Shown here: positions 1 through 12,382 of the stretch, piece after piece
How positions within the stretch are numbered: position 1 is the first letter of the stretch
Layout: every line of letters begins with the position of its first letter
From: Acanthococcus lagerstroemiae
Lineage: Eukaryota > Arthropoda > Insecta > Hemiptera > Eriococcidae
Direction of reading: 5' to 3'
NCBI GenBank assembly: GCA_031841125.1
Contig: CM063106.1
Span: forward strand, 31,492,001-31,556,000
Length of the DNA stretch: 64,000 bases
Made by a program: the position numbers and the translations under genes
Notes under the pieces: generated by a model
What the model was told of the DNA's origin: nothing
What the model saw: only the letters and a program-made list of their open reading frames with translations
Databases searched by the model: none

Positions 1-3000
1 TCCTAATTACGTTAATTTGTTATAGTGTCCAGGAATTCAGAGGCACTTTACGGCGAATATTAAAAACTGCTTCGAGTCGAAATTCCTATGTACATATTAT
101 AAGTATTCAAATACAAGACCTACATGTTTAGCAATCGTCATTGCAAGCCATGACACGGCGGGTAATTGAATAATGAAAATTATTTTTCGTCGCAACACCA
201 AATGACTGTAAAAACAGCTCGTACACAGTCGGCTATACCCTACAATGAATGCATTAATAAATGAGTGCGTCCATTTATACGCCTATCAAAATTTAATTAT
301 CGTCGGTAACCATCCGAACAAATACATATACATTATGTACTATAATTCATAACAGAGTAGGAGGAAGTCAACAGAATAATCGAATATCAAGAAATTATAC
401 GCTTGCTACCGAAACCGTTCAAGAACTGAATGTTTCGAAACCACAAAAAAAATGAAACAGAATCTTCGGCAGAACTGGAAAGCAGTGTTATTTCATCTCT
501 GATGAGTCGGAAAGATGTGCATTCTGCATACATTGCCATTCAACGTGTAATGCACATCCTTTCGAATCATCCTACACAGAATCGAATTTCAGCCATATGG
601 CACGTTCAAATAATACCAGTGTTTATTTTGAACCTGAAATGCAAAATTGTTGAACTTTGCTTGACCGCTTGCTGAGAAATGCCTCACCACCATACTGTTA
701 AACTTCCAAGGCCGAACACAAACAGAACAGAGAGGGAAGACCTTCCAAAAATTCTAAAACATCAAGTTTCAGGCAAGATACACGTTTTACTTTCAACGCC
801 CGACCTAAACTGAAAACATTTCACAGCTGCTGCAGCTGGTACACCTCTCAAAGGGCTCAAGTTTGCACGAATGGCAGACATCTTGAAATTACGTGACGTT
901 TCGAACAATATCGAATTTGATCATAATTATGGGAGGTTTGGCCTCCTTCGAATTTGAAAATATTCTATTGAAACTGGAAGGTTGTAGTCGGGAACTGAGA
1001 CAGTCACGAAGCAAGAAAATGGATATTAGCACAGACATTCACCAACCAAACGGAAGTAAGAAAAACTAGTAACGATCATGGAGATTACGACAGAAAGAAA
1101 GACATAATCAACCGAAGGCGGAAGTCGAGATCACAGAGACAGACAGAGGGAAATCAAGCACTAGGTCAACATTTAGTTTATTCGTATTGGTCCTTGCCTG
1201 GCTGGGTTGTTGCTGGCTATCAGTTTTATAGGGAGTGGTCCGGCTTCTGGATCTATTTTTCTATTTGCCTTGTCAGTCTGTCAGACAGGCTGATAGATGT
1301 CTGTCTTCCAACATGGTCTTTACCGGGGAGACTTGGGGGGATCATTTCCAGATTTTGAAGGGCTTTTTCAAGAAGGCTGGTGTTGACGACGTTCACAGAA
1401 AAGTTCACCATTCTAGCTGATTAAAAAAAAAGCAACTCTCAAGTTCTTAACCCAACTAGGAGAATAGACAGCGGGAGTAAGTTTTCTCAATGTTTTATGA
1501 CAAAAAATAAATAAATAAAAAAATAAGAACAAGTTTTGCAAATTCATACATCTTTACGTATTATGTAAACATGGGTATCCCAGTTTTGGAAAAGCTGTAA
1601 AGAAGTTCGAGTACATGTAAATATAAACAAAAAAAGCTTCATATGGGATGAAGGAATTATACGGCTATAAAGTTAGAGAAAAATAAATTTTTTCTAAGAA
1701 TTTGATCGCAAAAGTTTTATCCAGAAATTTTTTCAAGCTTGGCAGTGGATAGAACAGCAAAAATGCAACAGAACCCTGAGGAACTAGTTATTGTCTAGGC
1801 TCAATATTGAAGGGGTTGCAGAAGTTTCAAAATTATTCGTGGAGTTTGGACGAAAAAAAAATTACATGAATTTAGACTGTTGATAAGCCCTTCAAGAAAG
1901 ACGATAGGCAAACAATAGTGCTGATACATTATTCCATTTTCCAAGAACTGTTCGCCGTACCACTCGGGATGTGTAATAAGGAAGTAATAAATAAAATTTG
2001 TTTCCAAAATTGTAAAATTTCACGAACCACAATGCATTTATTACATTTTTCTAAATGACTGCGGATAGACCTTTCAAACAAGAAACTATACAGGTCAACA
2101 CTAGTGGCTGCCTATAGTACGCCACGAAGGGACTCAAGAATGTACATTCAAGTATTTAGATTTCCGCTCCAATTTTATGAATCAAATTTTCGAACTCCAG
2201 TAGGCCTTTCAGTACCAGGCTTGGCAATTGCTAATTATGCAGTTTTTGATGCACGCTGCTTGATCCATCCATTGCCACACTTGTAAAATTTTCTAAATAA
2301 GAATAAATTCTACGATAAAATTCTCAAGGAAATTTCACTTTTGTCCATCTCGACACCTTCTAACCTTTTCAATTTTGAAAATATATTATGTGTATGAAAA
2401 GTTTTCAGTGCCTTTTCTGACGTCTACTGCAATACCCATTTTCCCTCCACAACTGGGACATCCCATACATGAGTACCAATTTTTGTGGAAACGATAAATG
2501 AAGAATTGACAGATGGCTTCAAAATTTATGAGGGGTGAAAGATTATAAAGTGAACAACCCTTATTGATTTTGAATACATATCGGTACCAAAAGGAGGAGG
2601 AGACTGGAGCTTTTTACACCTATCATCTCCATACAGTGCATCTAATGACAAAATTTTGAAGGTACTACTAATTACTACAATCACTTTATGCTCAGATCAT
2701 TTTTTGCCTACGAGACAACAGAAAGGAGATACAAAAGATTCCAGTTTCACTTTAGTCTAGCAATCTAAACTTGAAAGGTTGGGTGGTTTATTGACATCTC
2801 TTCTTCATTTGATATTTTCGTTTACACTAATGTTGCCGTAGTCTGAAGACAGATCAATAAGCAATGGAGGAGGGGGGGGATTCATTGCGCCCACTATCTT
2901 ACGGATAAATAGATTATTTCAATAAATTATCGATATACTGATTATTCATAGACCAACAATCAGATTTTTAACGCGGTTAGCTGCACTCGAAGAATTTTTA

Positions 3001-3829
3001 CTCTCATTTAGAAAGAATATTGCCTTTCCAATTTTTTGAGGTCCGGAGCAGCGGGGGGGGGGGATGGTTTTTCAAGAATATTAGAAAGTTTTGGGATATG
3101 GAGAACTGATAAGACACTCTATCGTTGGGATTCGAACTCTTTATTTTAGAGGATTTTGTCTCAGTTTTACAAGATGAATTTTCATTAGCTTGCGTAAAGA
3201 AATCCATAATCTTTTTGGAAAAATGTACATTTTCGAATTTTAGGATTGATAGACACCCTGGTCAGTTTGTCTAATCAACTTGTCTGGCTAACTGTCTTGT
3301 CTACTATCTCTAGCTGCCTGTCTGCAATCACTTAGTTGTATCCAGCAGTGACGGCGCCAGGTTCTTTGTATACCACACAGCGAGATGACATACTCATGTA
3401 TTGTTTCAAAATCAACTGGTTCTGGGGGAAGCGGCGAGATTCAAAAATTTTGAAAAGAGACCTTCTTCATTAAAAAAATTTTTTTTCGTTCGAGAATAAC
3501 GTATTGGGAAACAATATCCACACTTTTCGGTCAAAGCACGCAATTACGATTTCAACCGGAGTCTTATAATTCTAACGCTGTCTCCTTTATTGCCAAGAAG
3601 GGCACGACCGCTCCACGAAAATGTTATGGAAAGAAAGTTGGTCACATGAACTTTCAAGAATACTCACTTTCATAAGGTAAATAACGGACTCGAAGTCCAT
3701 TCGACCTCGCGCTCATTTTTGGATTACTGAAGCTATCATTTTATGATTAAAATCTGTGGGTGAAATAAGACAACAGGGTACCCACTTTTTTTTAGAATGA
3801 TTTTCCCTGAATTTTCAAGACATTTTTCA
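1..3829. other. no gene recognised
   Basis: AT-rich, short frames only (the longest starts at 430, 81 codons). It contains homopolymer G runs near 2873 and 3053, and an orphan CAGGGTG-type right end TAGACACCCTG at 3250-3260. Near 3775 CAGGGTACCCACTTTTTTT looks like a mutated left end. Confidence 0.5.
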
Positions 3830-4657
3830 GCAAGTAAGTATATTATCAAATTGAAACGCATTTATTATTTATCGATTTTCAAAAAGCTTTTGATACCACC
3901 AACCATACATATTTATGGAAAGCCATGCTCCTTGGTGGAAAGTAAAATAGTAATTTTACAAGCTCTATATAAAAACTCTTTCGCACATATCAAATTAGAT
4001 AAGGAGGAGTCCACTTTCAAAGTGCAAAAAGGAGTTAGACATGGGGACCCGTTATCTACCAACGAAGTTATTTCTAGAAGCACAAAATGGGAGGAACTAA
4101 ACTGCGAAATTAAAATTGATGGGCAAAACTTGACCAATTTGCGCTTTGCTGACGATGTGTTTTTCGCTGGAAAAATGTAAATGAAGTTCAAGAAATGGGG
4201 AAGGAAATACTGAAATTGGGTCAAGAGTCTGGACTAAAGGCAAACCTTCAAAAAACAAAATATCTGTGTAATAATTAAAACACAAATTTAGTGATGGATG
4301 GTCAGATAATACAAAAAGTAGAATACGAATACTTGGGGTGAACAATATCTTTCCGGGATAAGATGGTTAAAGAAATCAACAAAAGAATCGGCAAGGCATG
4401 GAAAAACTTTCAAGCACTGAAACAGATCTACAAATCGAAAAGAATATCAATTGGTGCAAAAATTAAAATTTTGGATACTGGCACCTTTCCCAGTCAATCC
4501 CATAACATAGAAATTTGGACCCTAGCTTAAGAACAATCAAATATAGACTGAGAGCTACTCAGAGAAAATGGAACGCTCAATCTTAAGCATAAAACTTAGT
4601 GATAAGATCCCTACTCAAGTATAATACAAGAAAAAAAAAATCTAAAAGTAAAGATAT
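3830..4657 (+). pseudogene. RTE-like LINE reverse transcriptase fragment (5' piece)
   Basis: Broken reverse-transcriptase domain of a non-LTR retrotransposon. Across three frames one reads FIDFQKAFDT, GVRHGDPLS, LRFADDVFF (the catalytic F-A-D-D box) and then EYEYLG and INKRIGKAWKNFQALKQIYKS. This order and spacing are those of RTE-clade elements. Frameshifts near 3870 and 4180 and stops at 4339 and 4530 make it dead. The 5' part (endonuclease) is missing. The element continues at 5346 after an inserted DNA transposon. Confidence 0.85.
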
Positions 4658-5345
4658 AATTGAATCGGTTAGAACCAAAAGGGGTTAAGTCCACTTTTGT
4701 CGTTTCTGCTTTTTTCACAGATAATGGGGTATTGAAGTGTCGCGGATCTACTGTTGTGGTTGAAATTTCGGGAAATAGCTGGGAAAGTGCTTTTTGGCAA
4801 CATCGCTTTCTTCCATTTATTGTAATAAAATTTTTTCAAAAAATGGATTTTTTCCAGACATTGTCCAAAAATTGTGTATTTTAGTCTAAAAAATAGAAAT
4901 AAATAAAAAATTCTAGCCCACCACCCTCTTTTTGCATTTTTATACCTAAAAGTGCTATTTTCAAGAACGAAATCGCAATTTTCCAATATAGCTTCAGAAC
5001 TTTATTTCTTACAAGCAGGGATTTTACTCGATTGGAATGGGACCAAGACTAAAGTGGCCCCTTTATGTCTGGCTACAGAAAAAGGGTAATTTCGAGCCGT
5101 AAAACTGCCAAAATATCGTTCAGAACCAAAAGCGGTCAAGTTCAAAAACTTTAGAGCCCCCAGCTTCGGCCCATCAAAATTTTATTCGACGGGACCGGAC
5201 TTAAAAGTTGTATCTTGTAACCCTTTACCACCACCCTGACGGATGTATTCCACGATTTTCAAATTTTCGAATAAAACAGTTTTTTCCGCATCCTGAAAAG
5301 TGTGATTTTTGAACTTAACCTCTTTTGGTTCTAACCGATTCAATT
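4658..5345. mobile_element. non-autonomous DNA transposon inserted in the RTE LINE
   Basis: A 688-bp element bounded by near-perfect terminal inverted repeats of about 30 bp (left end AATTGAATCGGTTAGAACC; right end is its reverse complement with one mismatch). A degraded internal copy of the same end sequence lies near 5119-5142. Open frames inside (longest 105 codons) look accidental and no transposase is recognisable. It separates reverse-transcriptase and tail parts of one LINE, so it inserted later. The target duplication is not clear, so I do not assign a superfamily. Confidence 0.8.
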
Positions 5346-5640
5346 TAAACAGTGAAAAAAAAATGAAATTCATGCTTACTGGGCATGTAATTAGAATAAA
5401 TACATCTGATAAATGATGCAAAAACCGCACAGTATGGGCCCTTAACTACAAGAGAAAAAGAGGCGAGCCGGTTACGAAATAGGAAGATGAAATATAGTAA
5501 GAAGAGTCGGAAGGCTATGGACAAGAACTGCTCTCAACCGAAAAACCTGGAAATTGGTTGGGGAGGCATATGCCCAACTTAGAGCTATTTGAGTAGGGTG
5601 TTCGGTGGACCAGCATAATTAAGGCACGATGAAATACAAG
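5346..5640 (+). pseudogene. RTE-like LINE, C-terminal tail (3' piece)
   Basis: Continuation of the fragment ending at 4657. Broken frames read TGHVIRI, KRKRGEPVTK, EDEI, then NRKTWKLVGEAYAQL, the conserved C-terminal basic/tryptophan motif series downstream of RTE-type reverse transcriptases. Stops interrupt it. The join of the two pieces across the inserted transposon is by order and strand. Confidence 0.75.
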
Positions 5641-6499
5641 CTGATTTTGTATCAACTGCCTACACAAATAAAGTGGTTACTATTACTGTACACAGCTTTG
5701 AGAATACTTTGTAAAAGATATGTCATTACGCTTTATGCTGACATTCTTGAGAAATAGTGTATATTCTCTAATTTTCATTATTCTCAAAAAGTTCCCTGAT
5801 ATAGATGCCGAACATGGTCCCTCACAAAAGATCAAACAGTAAAACTACTAAACACACAGAGGGCCACGGAGAGTATAATTTAGGGTAAAAATCAAGGGAC
5901 AGGAAAATAAGGGGCAGAACGCAGAGCAAGGACACAGGTGCGACAATAAAGCTATTAAAATTTAAATAAGCAGGGCACATGTACAGGAATACAGAAGACA
6001 GGTGGAATGAGACAGTAACAGACTGGACCCCATATGAAAACATAAGAGGAAAAGGTAGACCATAAACCAGTCGGAGATGAAGAACAGATTAGGACGTACT
6101 GGGAAAAGTAAGACCTACAACAGAACCCAGTGGAGGAGGATTGAAGAGGCCTATGCCCGGGAAAGAGCTGGTTACATGTAAATACTGTACTAAGAGGAGT
6201 ACATGTTTGAATAAAGGCTGAAACACTGGGCATACACGACACGTGAGCACGCGGTAACTACACGTCATGCATTTCTGAATTTGAACTTATCAGTACACGA
6301 GAGGTTGAGGCGAAGGAGGGTCCAATGAAACTTCTTGAACAGTTGAAGGAGTTGACGAACTTCCACACTTCAGCTCTTTGCTCGCGTGCAACCCAGAAAA
6401 CGCATACACAGCTGGTAACATTGAACTCCCTTCCGATGGAAACTTGTTTCAGAACTTTCTCCAATTCCACGATAAAAACTTTTGGTTCCTTCAGAATTT

Positions 6500-7400
6500 C
6501 GAGTCCAGCTTTCTTGTTGTACACGACCGCTCTCACCGCTCTCGCGATCCCTCAGCCCGGTACCACATCATCAGAACAGTTCGGTCGGCATTCGATCCAA
6601 AAAAGCCCAAAATATCGCTTACCCGCGAGAGTACGTGTTGCCGCCCGGGAGAGGGCCGGCACTCGGCTGCGTGGAACAGCGATCACGAACACCACCACCG
6701 TCGCGTCCTCACGTCACACATCCACACGAAACATTCAATTACCTCCATAATTACCGATCGCTGATCGATGTTTCCACGCCGAGTTCGTAAATTTTTCAAA
6801 TTTCAATTAACTTTCGCTGGCTCGCATCGTCAACAGCGTACCCAGCGAACGAGCGCCACCACTTTACCTTTCCCTTACATAGAAATTGCGCGCAATCCAA
6901 GTATAACTTTTTCACTCTTTCCTTTTTTTTTTGTGTGTGTGTGTGTGTGTGTGTTTGGTTTGTTTATCACCAACCTGACATGACTCCGAAAACGAATTTG
7001 AGGTCGACGAAGTACAAATACATTTTCCGAATGATAAGTTCGATGATATACGACCAGTCAGATCACGCATGCAGCAGCGACCTAACATATGGAGCCGTGT
7101 GCGAGGCAGCAAACCCGAAGAAATTACGCGTTCGCCGACGAATAACACTTATTTTCCGATCGTATATTTCAACGAACCGCACTCGAATACGGCAAATATT
7201 ATAAAAAACGAACACGACCACCGACCATATGGAAACACAAAACAGCAACTATTACACGTTCATGTTCCGAAAGTCGACGTACACGAATTGTCACGTTGAG
7301 CCCGAAAGATATACAGAAAGTAACCGTAAGGAGTCTCTCCGTATCGATCCCTGTTCGCACTTAGAACTCCGCCTCGTTCGCATACCACCTACTCTCCTGT
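6500..7400. other. GC-richer island with overlapping open frames
   Basis: Base composition rises well above the surroundings and CG dinucleotides are frequent. Three overlapping plus-strand frames (up to 141 codons) and minus-strand frames coexist without matching any family I know, so I read them as accidental. It includes a (TG)n run at 6932-6955. It could be a promoter or non-coding first exon of a gene lying outside. Confidence 0.4.
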
Positions 7401-7594
7401 GACGTCAGAAGTCAATTCGACACTTTTTTTTCCTTCCTTCCAGCCGCGATGAACTTAATGAATTTTCCTCCTGAAATGAACGCAACACGCAATTGGCCAT
7501 ACACTAACAATAGTACATACAAAATTATACAGTCGCACGCGACCATACGGTCAAACACACACACACACACAGTAGATGAACTTCTTCAGCACTT

Positions 7595-7795
7595 TATGAA
7601 TGGACATCGTAAACGTACACAAAATACAACCAGACTTGGAGAATGAAATCGGGAGACTTCTAGGGGACATTGAGGAACCTCATCCGATTTTGGGCGACTT
7701 TTCCCCCAACTCTTGTAGTTCATTTTTCAATAAGTTATACGCGAAACGAGTTTTATCAGGAGGGAACGGGGAGAGGGGTTGGTGTAGCAAACAAT
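7595..7795 (+). repeat. dispersed single unit of the 10-kb satellite
   Basis: About 200 bp homologous to the tandem units at 10054-11420. It begins TATGAATGGACATCGTA and ends in a G-rich stretch followed by GTTGGTGTAGCAA. It is preceded by a short (CA)n run at 7557-7571. Confidence 0.8.
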
Positions 7796-7919
7796 TACAC
7801 TACACAACAATTTGAGATTTTTTCAAAAACAATGACATGAGAATATATGATTCTATATTTATGTTGTATTTTCAACGAGGAATTTAATTAGTCTAGGCAA
7901 TGAAGACATACTTTCAATT

Positions 7920-8560
7920 TACTTTTTATTCAAAGTCATGCATAGTACAGGATGTTACTTCCAAAATAATTAATTACTGAACATACGATACTGCAGTGAG
8001 ACACCCCCTACATTTCCCATTTTTGGGCATTGACTTTCACCACCTTTGTCCATCTTCTTCTGTCTTGGGCTATGCTGGCCCAGTTAGGTACTACTGCTCG
8101 AGCGAGTAATTTCGTCCAGGCATTTCGTAACCGGCCTTCCCCTCCTTCTTTTTGGGTCATACGGCACCCAGCTTGTAGTGGCTATATTCCACGTATTGCT
8201 CGACTCCCTAGCCAAATGCCCCACATATTTGAATTTCAATTTTTTTTGTTCTGTAGCCAATCATTTCCGCCCGTTTTCCTGATGCCAATTTCACTTATTT
8301 TATTTTTAATCTTGATCCCCAAGATACTCCTAAGCATCCCAAAATGTGTGGTTTCTAGTAAGCTTTTCTGCTTTTTGGTTGGGCACCATATGATAGTACC
8401 GGCAAGACCGCGCTGTCAAGTATTCTGATTTTGTTTTTGACCCTCATTTTACTTTTAATATAAATTTTAATTACCAGAACGCTTTCCATGCTTTTATGAT
8501 TCTTTGTTTCAGTTCTTTATTCATGCAGGGTGTCTAACAAAATCGAGTTTTGAAAATAAA
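7920..8560 (-). pseudogene. RTE-like LINE 3' end, decayed
   Basis: On the minus strand, shifting frames give GHLARESSNTWNIA, PKRRRGRPVTKCLDEI, then IAQDRRRWTKVVKVNAQKW. These are the same tail motifs as in the element at 5346-5640. The reverse transcriptase core is missing. The fragment ends near a plus-strand CAGGGTG terminus at 8527. The plus-strand 132-codon frame here is antisense to it. Confidence 0.65.
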
Positions 8561-10053
8561 TGACCTTTAAATGACATTTTCCCCCCAATTTGCTATGAAT
8601 GCGCTAAACAGCAAATACATTATGAGTATCATTTTAAAGGAAAAATTAAGTTGGATACACTATGATAATTTATTTTTATCCTATTTCAAAATTAATGATC
8701 TAGCGAAGTATCGACCTAAGAAGTCCAATCTTCTTTTTAATAGGAGATGCACTTAGGAGATATTGCTCCTACTTGTAATTTCTTGATGATTGATGAACGT
8801 GATGCGCGCAAAAGAAAGGGTATCTCACATACAACGTATTTTTCTAAAAGCTTCTCTGCTGTTTGTTACAGTAATCAGTAGGTCTAAGCAATTTTTTTTT
8901 TTGAATCGAGAATTATTTTTAGTATTTTTGAGTAAAAATTTTAAAAAGTGCCTTTTTTGGGGGGAAAAAATGAAAAAGAAGCCGAATTAGTGCAAAATAT
9001 GCGGTAAATACCAAAATATGCAAAATGAAGCACTGCTAATTTGAGTCAGAGTTCTGAGATTCGTGAAGATTTTTTGAAACTTCATCTGTAAATAATGTTA
9101 CTTTTGAAGCAGAAAATCCAAATTACTCCTATATGCGGATGACATAAAAATATTAAAAAAATAAGATAACTGCCTTCTCAGACTGTATTGAGCTTCAGAC
9201 AGATCTGAATTCTATTGTTTGTGGGAGCGATCGGAATTTATTGTCCTTCAATAAATCCCCATTTATTAGGGAATTTTATATGGAATAACTTTTGTTTGAA
9301 ATATTTTTTGTTTTGGATCGCTTTTCGATGAGATATTCACGAAAAACTGAAATTTTAGACCTTCTAGCCTCCGAAAAAATGAGAAGCACAGGGTTTGGGG
9401 GTGGGGTTTTTAATATGTTGTTTTAGAAGGATTTCGCTACATGTTTCAATGAAATCCCCCCTTTGTTCCCAAAAAGTTTTTTTAAAAGTCGTTATTGCCT
9501 AGACTAAATGCCGATGTTAATTTTTTGATTGTAGTTCATTTGTTATTCCTATCTCCTACCTTAAATGCAGATTTTAGTATCACGATGATACTACCGACAG
9601 AGACGTATGTCGAAGTTTTTCCGAAGGTGTGAACGTCCCAACTGATTCAACTCAAAATTCCCAAGTATCAAAGAAAAAAGAAAAAAAAAAAGTTTAGACT
9701 TGTAGTATTTTCTTAACTTTTCTATCAAAATTCCGAAGTATCAAAGCACAAAACAAGGGCAAAATTTGGCCAATATTGCCGGATGAACAATGGGAGAGAT
9801 TTGACACGACCCCTCGCACCGGCTCTGATTACTGATCAAACAACTATACGCGTTCAGTATAGTTATCCTTATCAGTGTAGCTTTTCCTGGACGACAAAAA
9901 TGATAAAAAGTGAAAATTTTAATAAAATTTTAATTTTGAGTACGGAAAACGAGTCTTTTGAGAAAAATCGTTAACGCCATCGTATTCAGCATTCAAACTA
10001 CAGCTACAATCATATAATCTCATCCCATTGTTTTTTATGCTGTTGTGTAGTGT
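8561..10053. other. no gene recognised
   Basis: AT-rich with short frames only. A CAGGGTGTCTAAC left end at 8527 runs into it without a right partner. Confidence 0.5.
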
Positions 10054-10281
10054 TATGAACGGACATCGTACAACATACGTACACAAAATACAATCAAACT
10101 TGAAAAACGAAATTGGGAGATTTTAGGGGACATTGAGGAACGTCATCCGATTTTGGAGGACTTTCCTTACATCTCCTGTAGTTCATTCTCAACAGGCTAT
10201 ACGCTAAACGAGTTTCATCCGGAAGAAGCGGGGAGAGGAGTTGGTGTAGCAATGAATTATGAATGAACATTGTACAACATA

Positions 10282-10517
10282 CAGGGTGTCCACTTTTTTC
10301 CGGGGATAAAATTCCCTAATTTTTCCAGATTTTTCCAGTCCATTTTCCAACTGTTTCGTATTTAAAAAAGGAAATGTTCAACTGAGTCTGACAGAGAATA
10401 TTGTACAATACTTTCACATCATAAATTTTTTTCAAAATTCCCTGGCTTTTTCGACTTTTTTTCAAAATTTCCTTACTTTTCCTGACTTTTAGGATTTCCA
10501 GGAAAGTGGCCACCGTG
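10282..10517. mobile_element. CAGGGTG-ended element in satellite (copy 1)
   Basis: Begins CAGGGTGTCCACTTTTTTCC and ends GGAAAGTGGCCACCGTG. The satellite sequence AACATA is present on both sides. The interior repeats TTCCTGACTTTT-like words typical of the family in this window. Confidence 0.8.
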
Positions 10518-10723
10518 AACATATGTACACAAAATACAATCAAACTTGAAAAATGAAACTGGAAGACTTTTAGGGGACACTGGGGAACCCCATCCGATTT
10601 CGGGAGACTTTCCCCTCATTTCCTATAGTTCATTTTCAATAAGCTGTAGGCTGAGTTTTTTCAGGTGGAAACAGGGAGAGAAGCTGGTGTAGCCATCAAT
10701 TATGAATGGACATCGTACAACAA

Positions 10724-10973
10724 CAGGATGACCACTTTTTCCTGAGGATAAAATTCCTCAACTTTTTCCTGATTTTTCCAATCCACTTTCCAACTTTTTC
10801 GTAACAAACAAATTATTTGGGAAAAAAAAATGTTCAATCAAGTCTGACAAAGAAAATTGTACGATACTTTCACATCATAAAATTTCTTTCAAAATTTCCT
10901 GACTTTACTAGGTCTCACAGAATTTCCTGACCTGTTCCTGACTTTCAGGATTTCCAGGAAAGTGGCTACCGTG
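10724..10973. mobile_element. CAGGGTG-ended element in satellite (copy 2)
   Basis: Close relative of the copy at 10282. Starts CAGGATGACCACTTTTTCC and ends GGAAAGTGGCTACCGTG. It sits at the same place within the satellite unit as copy 1, so unit and element were probably amplified together. Confidence 0.75.
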
Positions 10974-11484
10974 AGCATACGTACACAAAATACAACCAAA
11001 CTTGAAAAATAAAACTCGGAGACTTTTAGGAGACATTGAGGAACCTCATCCGATTTTGGGGGACTTTTTCCCCATTCCCTATAGTTAATTTTCAATAAGC
11101 TATATGCTGAGTGAGTTTTTTCAGATGGGAGCAGGGAGAGGAGTTGGTGTAGCCATCAATTATTATGAATGGTAATTGTACAACACAAGCACATAAAATA
11201 CAACCAAACTTGAAAAATGAAATTGGGAGACTATCAGCGAACATTGAGGAACCTCATCCGATTCTGGGGAACTTTTCCCCCGCCTCCTGTAGTTCATTTT
11301 CAGTAAGCTATGCGCTGAGCGAGTTTTCTACAGGCGGGGGGGGGGAGACAATAAATTATGAATGGACATTCAACAACATACAGCCAAACTTGATAAACGA
11401 AATAGGGAGACTTTTAGGGTACAAGAAACAGAAAAAGTGTTCGGCGTACAATAATTTCCGATATCCAAACTGACCCCTCATAAG

Positions 11485-11727
11485 ATGATAAAAGAAGACT
11501 TTTATGATCGATCCTTTAGAAGGAAAATTTCCTATACTTTAGATAAATTACGAGTACAACCAGATTTGGATAGTTGGTTAACTGATTACAACCAAAACAG
11601 AACTCATTCTGGTAAGTTTTGTTACGGTAAAACACCTATGCAAACGTTTTTAGATAGTACGCACACAGCGATGGAAAGTCTAATGAAATATTGTTTAAAA
11701 AGGGGATATCTGACAGGCTCAACTTAA
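11485..11727 (+). pseudogene. C-terminal fragment of a bacterial IS481-type transposase
   Basis: An 80-codon open frame. DLDSWLTDYNQNRTHSGKF followed by CYGKTPMQTFLDS is the hallmark C-terminal end of IS481-family transposases (DDE/integrase fold). FRRKISYTLDKL before it also fits that family. A full protein is usually 300 residues or more, so the catalytic core is absent. Nearby 11740-11780 (ACTGTCAGATTAAATCTGAA) may be the right end of the insertion sequence. Family recognition is from memory of the motif. The source could be a symbiont such as a Rickettsiales or Bacteroidota bacterium. It lies between host satellite pieces, which argues against simple contamination. Confidence 0.7.
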
Positions 11728-12139
11728 CTGACAGAAATAATCTACTGTCAGATTAAATCTGAACTACTATATATTGTTTCTATATTATTAGGGCTCGGAT
11801 TTGCATGATACCGCATATCGCAATTTTTTCACGTTTCATACAATTCTAAGACGAATGGTGAGAGTTTATAGCCCATATTTTCGCATATTTTGGGTATAAA
11901 AGTATGAAAACGACTATTTTAGCCAAAAAAGTCAATATTTTGCTTATTTTGTTTGTTTTTTCTGGTCATTCGATACACCCCTCTATCATCGAATATTACA
12001 TAAGATCAGTTTTTATATGGTTATATAACCAATTATATAATCAACTTTTTCATTTCAATCCTATTTTCCTCATTGTACTACTTGTTCTACTCGTCGCTGT
12101 TGTCCTATTCTTCCTATTTATTGTTAATGCTCTTTTTGT

Positions 12140-12382
12140 TCAATACGATCTTAGATTCCTTTCTTTCATTTCCACATGAGGCCTCATAAAAATATCTATA
12201 AACTGAGTCTTTTCCTGGTGCAAAGGAGCTGGTATCTGGATCGTAATGTTATTGTCTTTAAGCAAATGATCTATATGTATCTTACGTAAGTTTACCCTAA
12301 AATTTATTCCTCTATCTAGAATTAGTGAAAAATCACTTCTATATTTTGATGAATCCGGCGATTTTCCTTCACATGTAGACAT
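12140..12382 (-). CDS. unrecognised 80-codon open frame in the foreign-looking insert
   Basis: Reads MSTCEGKSPDSSKYRSDF onwards, rich in Lys, Asp and Ile with no low-complexity stretches, which looks more like coding sequence than most frames nearby. I do not recognise the family. It lies about 400 bp from the IS481-type fragment, on the other strand. It may be a remnant of a longer bacterial or transposon gene, or chance. Confidence 0.25.
   Translation of the reverse strand: MSTCEGKSPDSSKYRSDFSLILDRGINFRVNLRKIHIDHLLKDNNITIQIPAPLHQEKTQFIDIFMRPHVEMKERNLRSY

Larger units (their letters stand above)
10054..11420 (+). repeat. tandem satellite array with embedded CAGGGTG elements
   Basis: About five head-to-tail units of roughly 190-220 bp, starting near 10054, 10518, 10974, 11164 and 11350. 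Each reads TATGAATGGACATCGTACAA .. ACTTGAAAAATGAAA .. GGAGACTTTTAGGGGACA .. GGGACTTTTCCCC .. GTAGTTCATTTTCAATAAGC .. GAGTTTTTTCAGG .. GTTGGTGTAGC. The first two are each followed by a 236-250 bp CAGGGTG element. The last unit breaks off at 11420 and resumes in degraded form near 12486. Further single units lie at 7595 and 13790. No coding function is evident. Confidence 0.9.

Noticed and set aside
6325..6764. Coding exon in the 6.5-kb GC-richer island
   Set aside because: Several overlapping frames of similar length on one strand plus a minus-strand frame, none with known motifs; most likely composition-driven.
10054..11420. CRISPR-like array
   Set aside because: Repeats are about 200 bp, imperfect and lack unique spacers; this is a satellite in a eukaryotic genome.
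11904..12179. Small membrane protein frame (91 codons)
   Set aside because: The hydrophobic stretch arises from T-rich, repeated CTATT/TTCTA DNA and shows no recognisable family.
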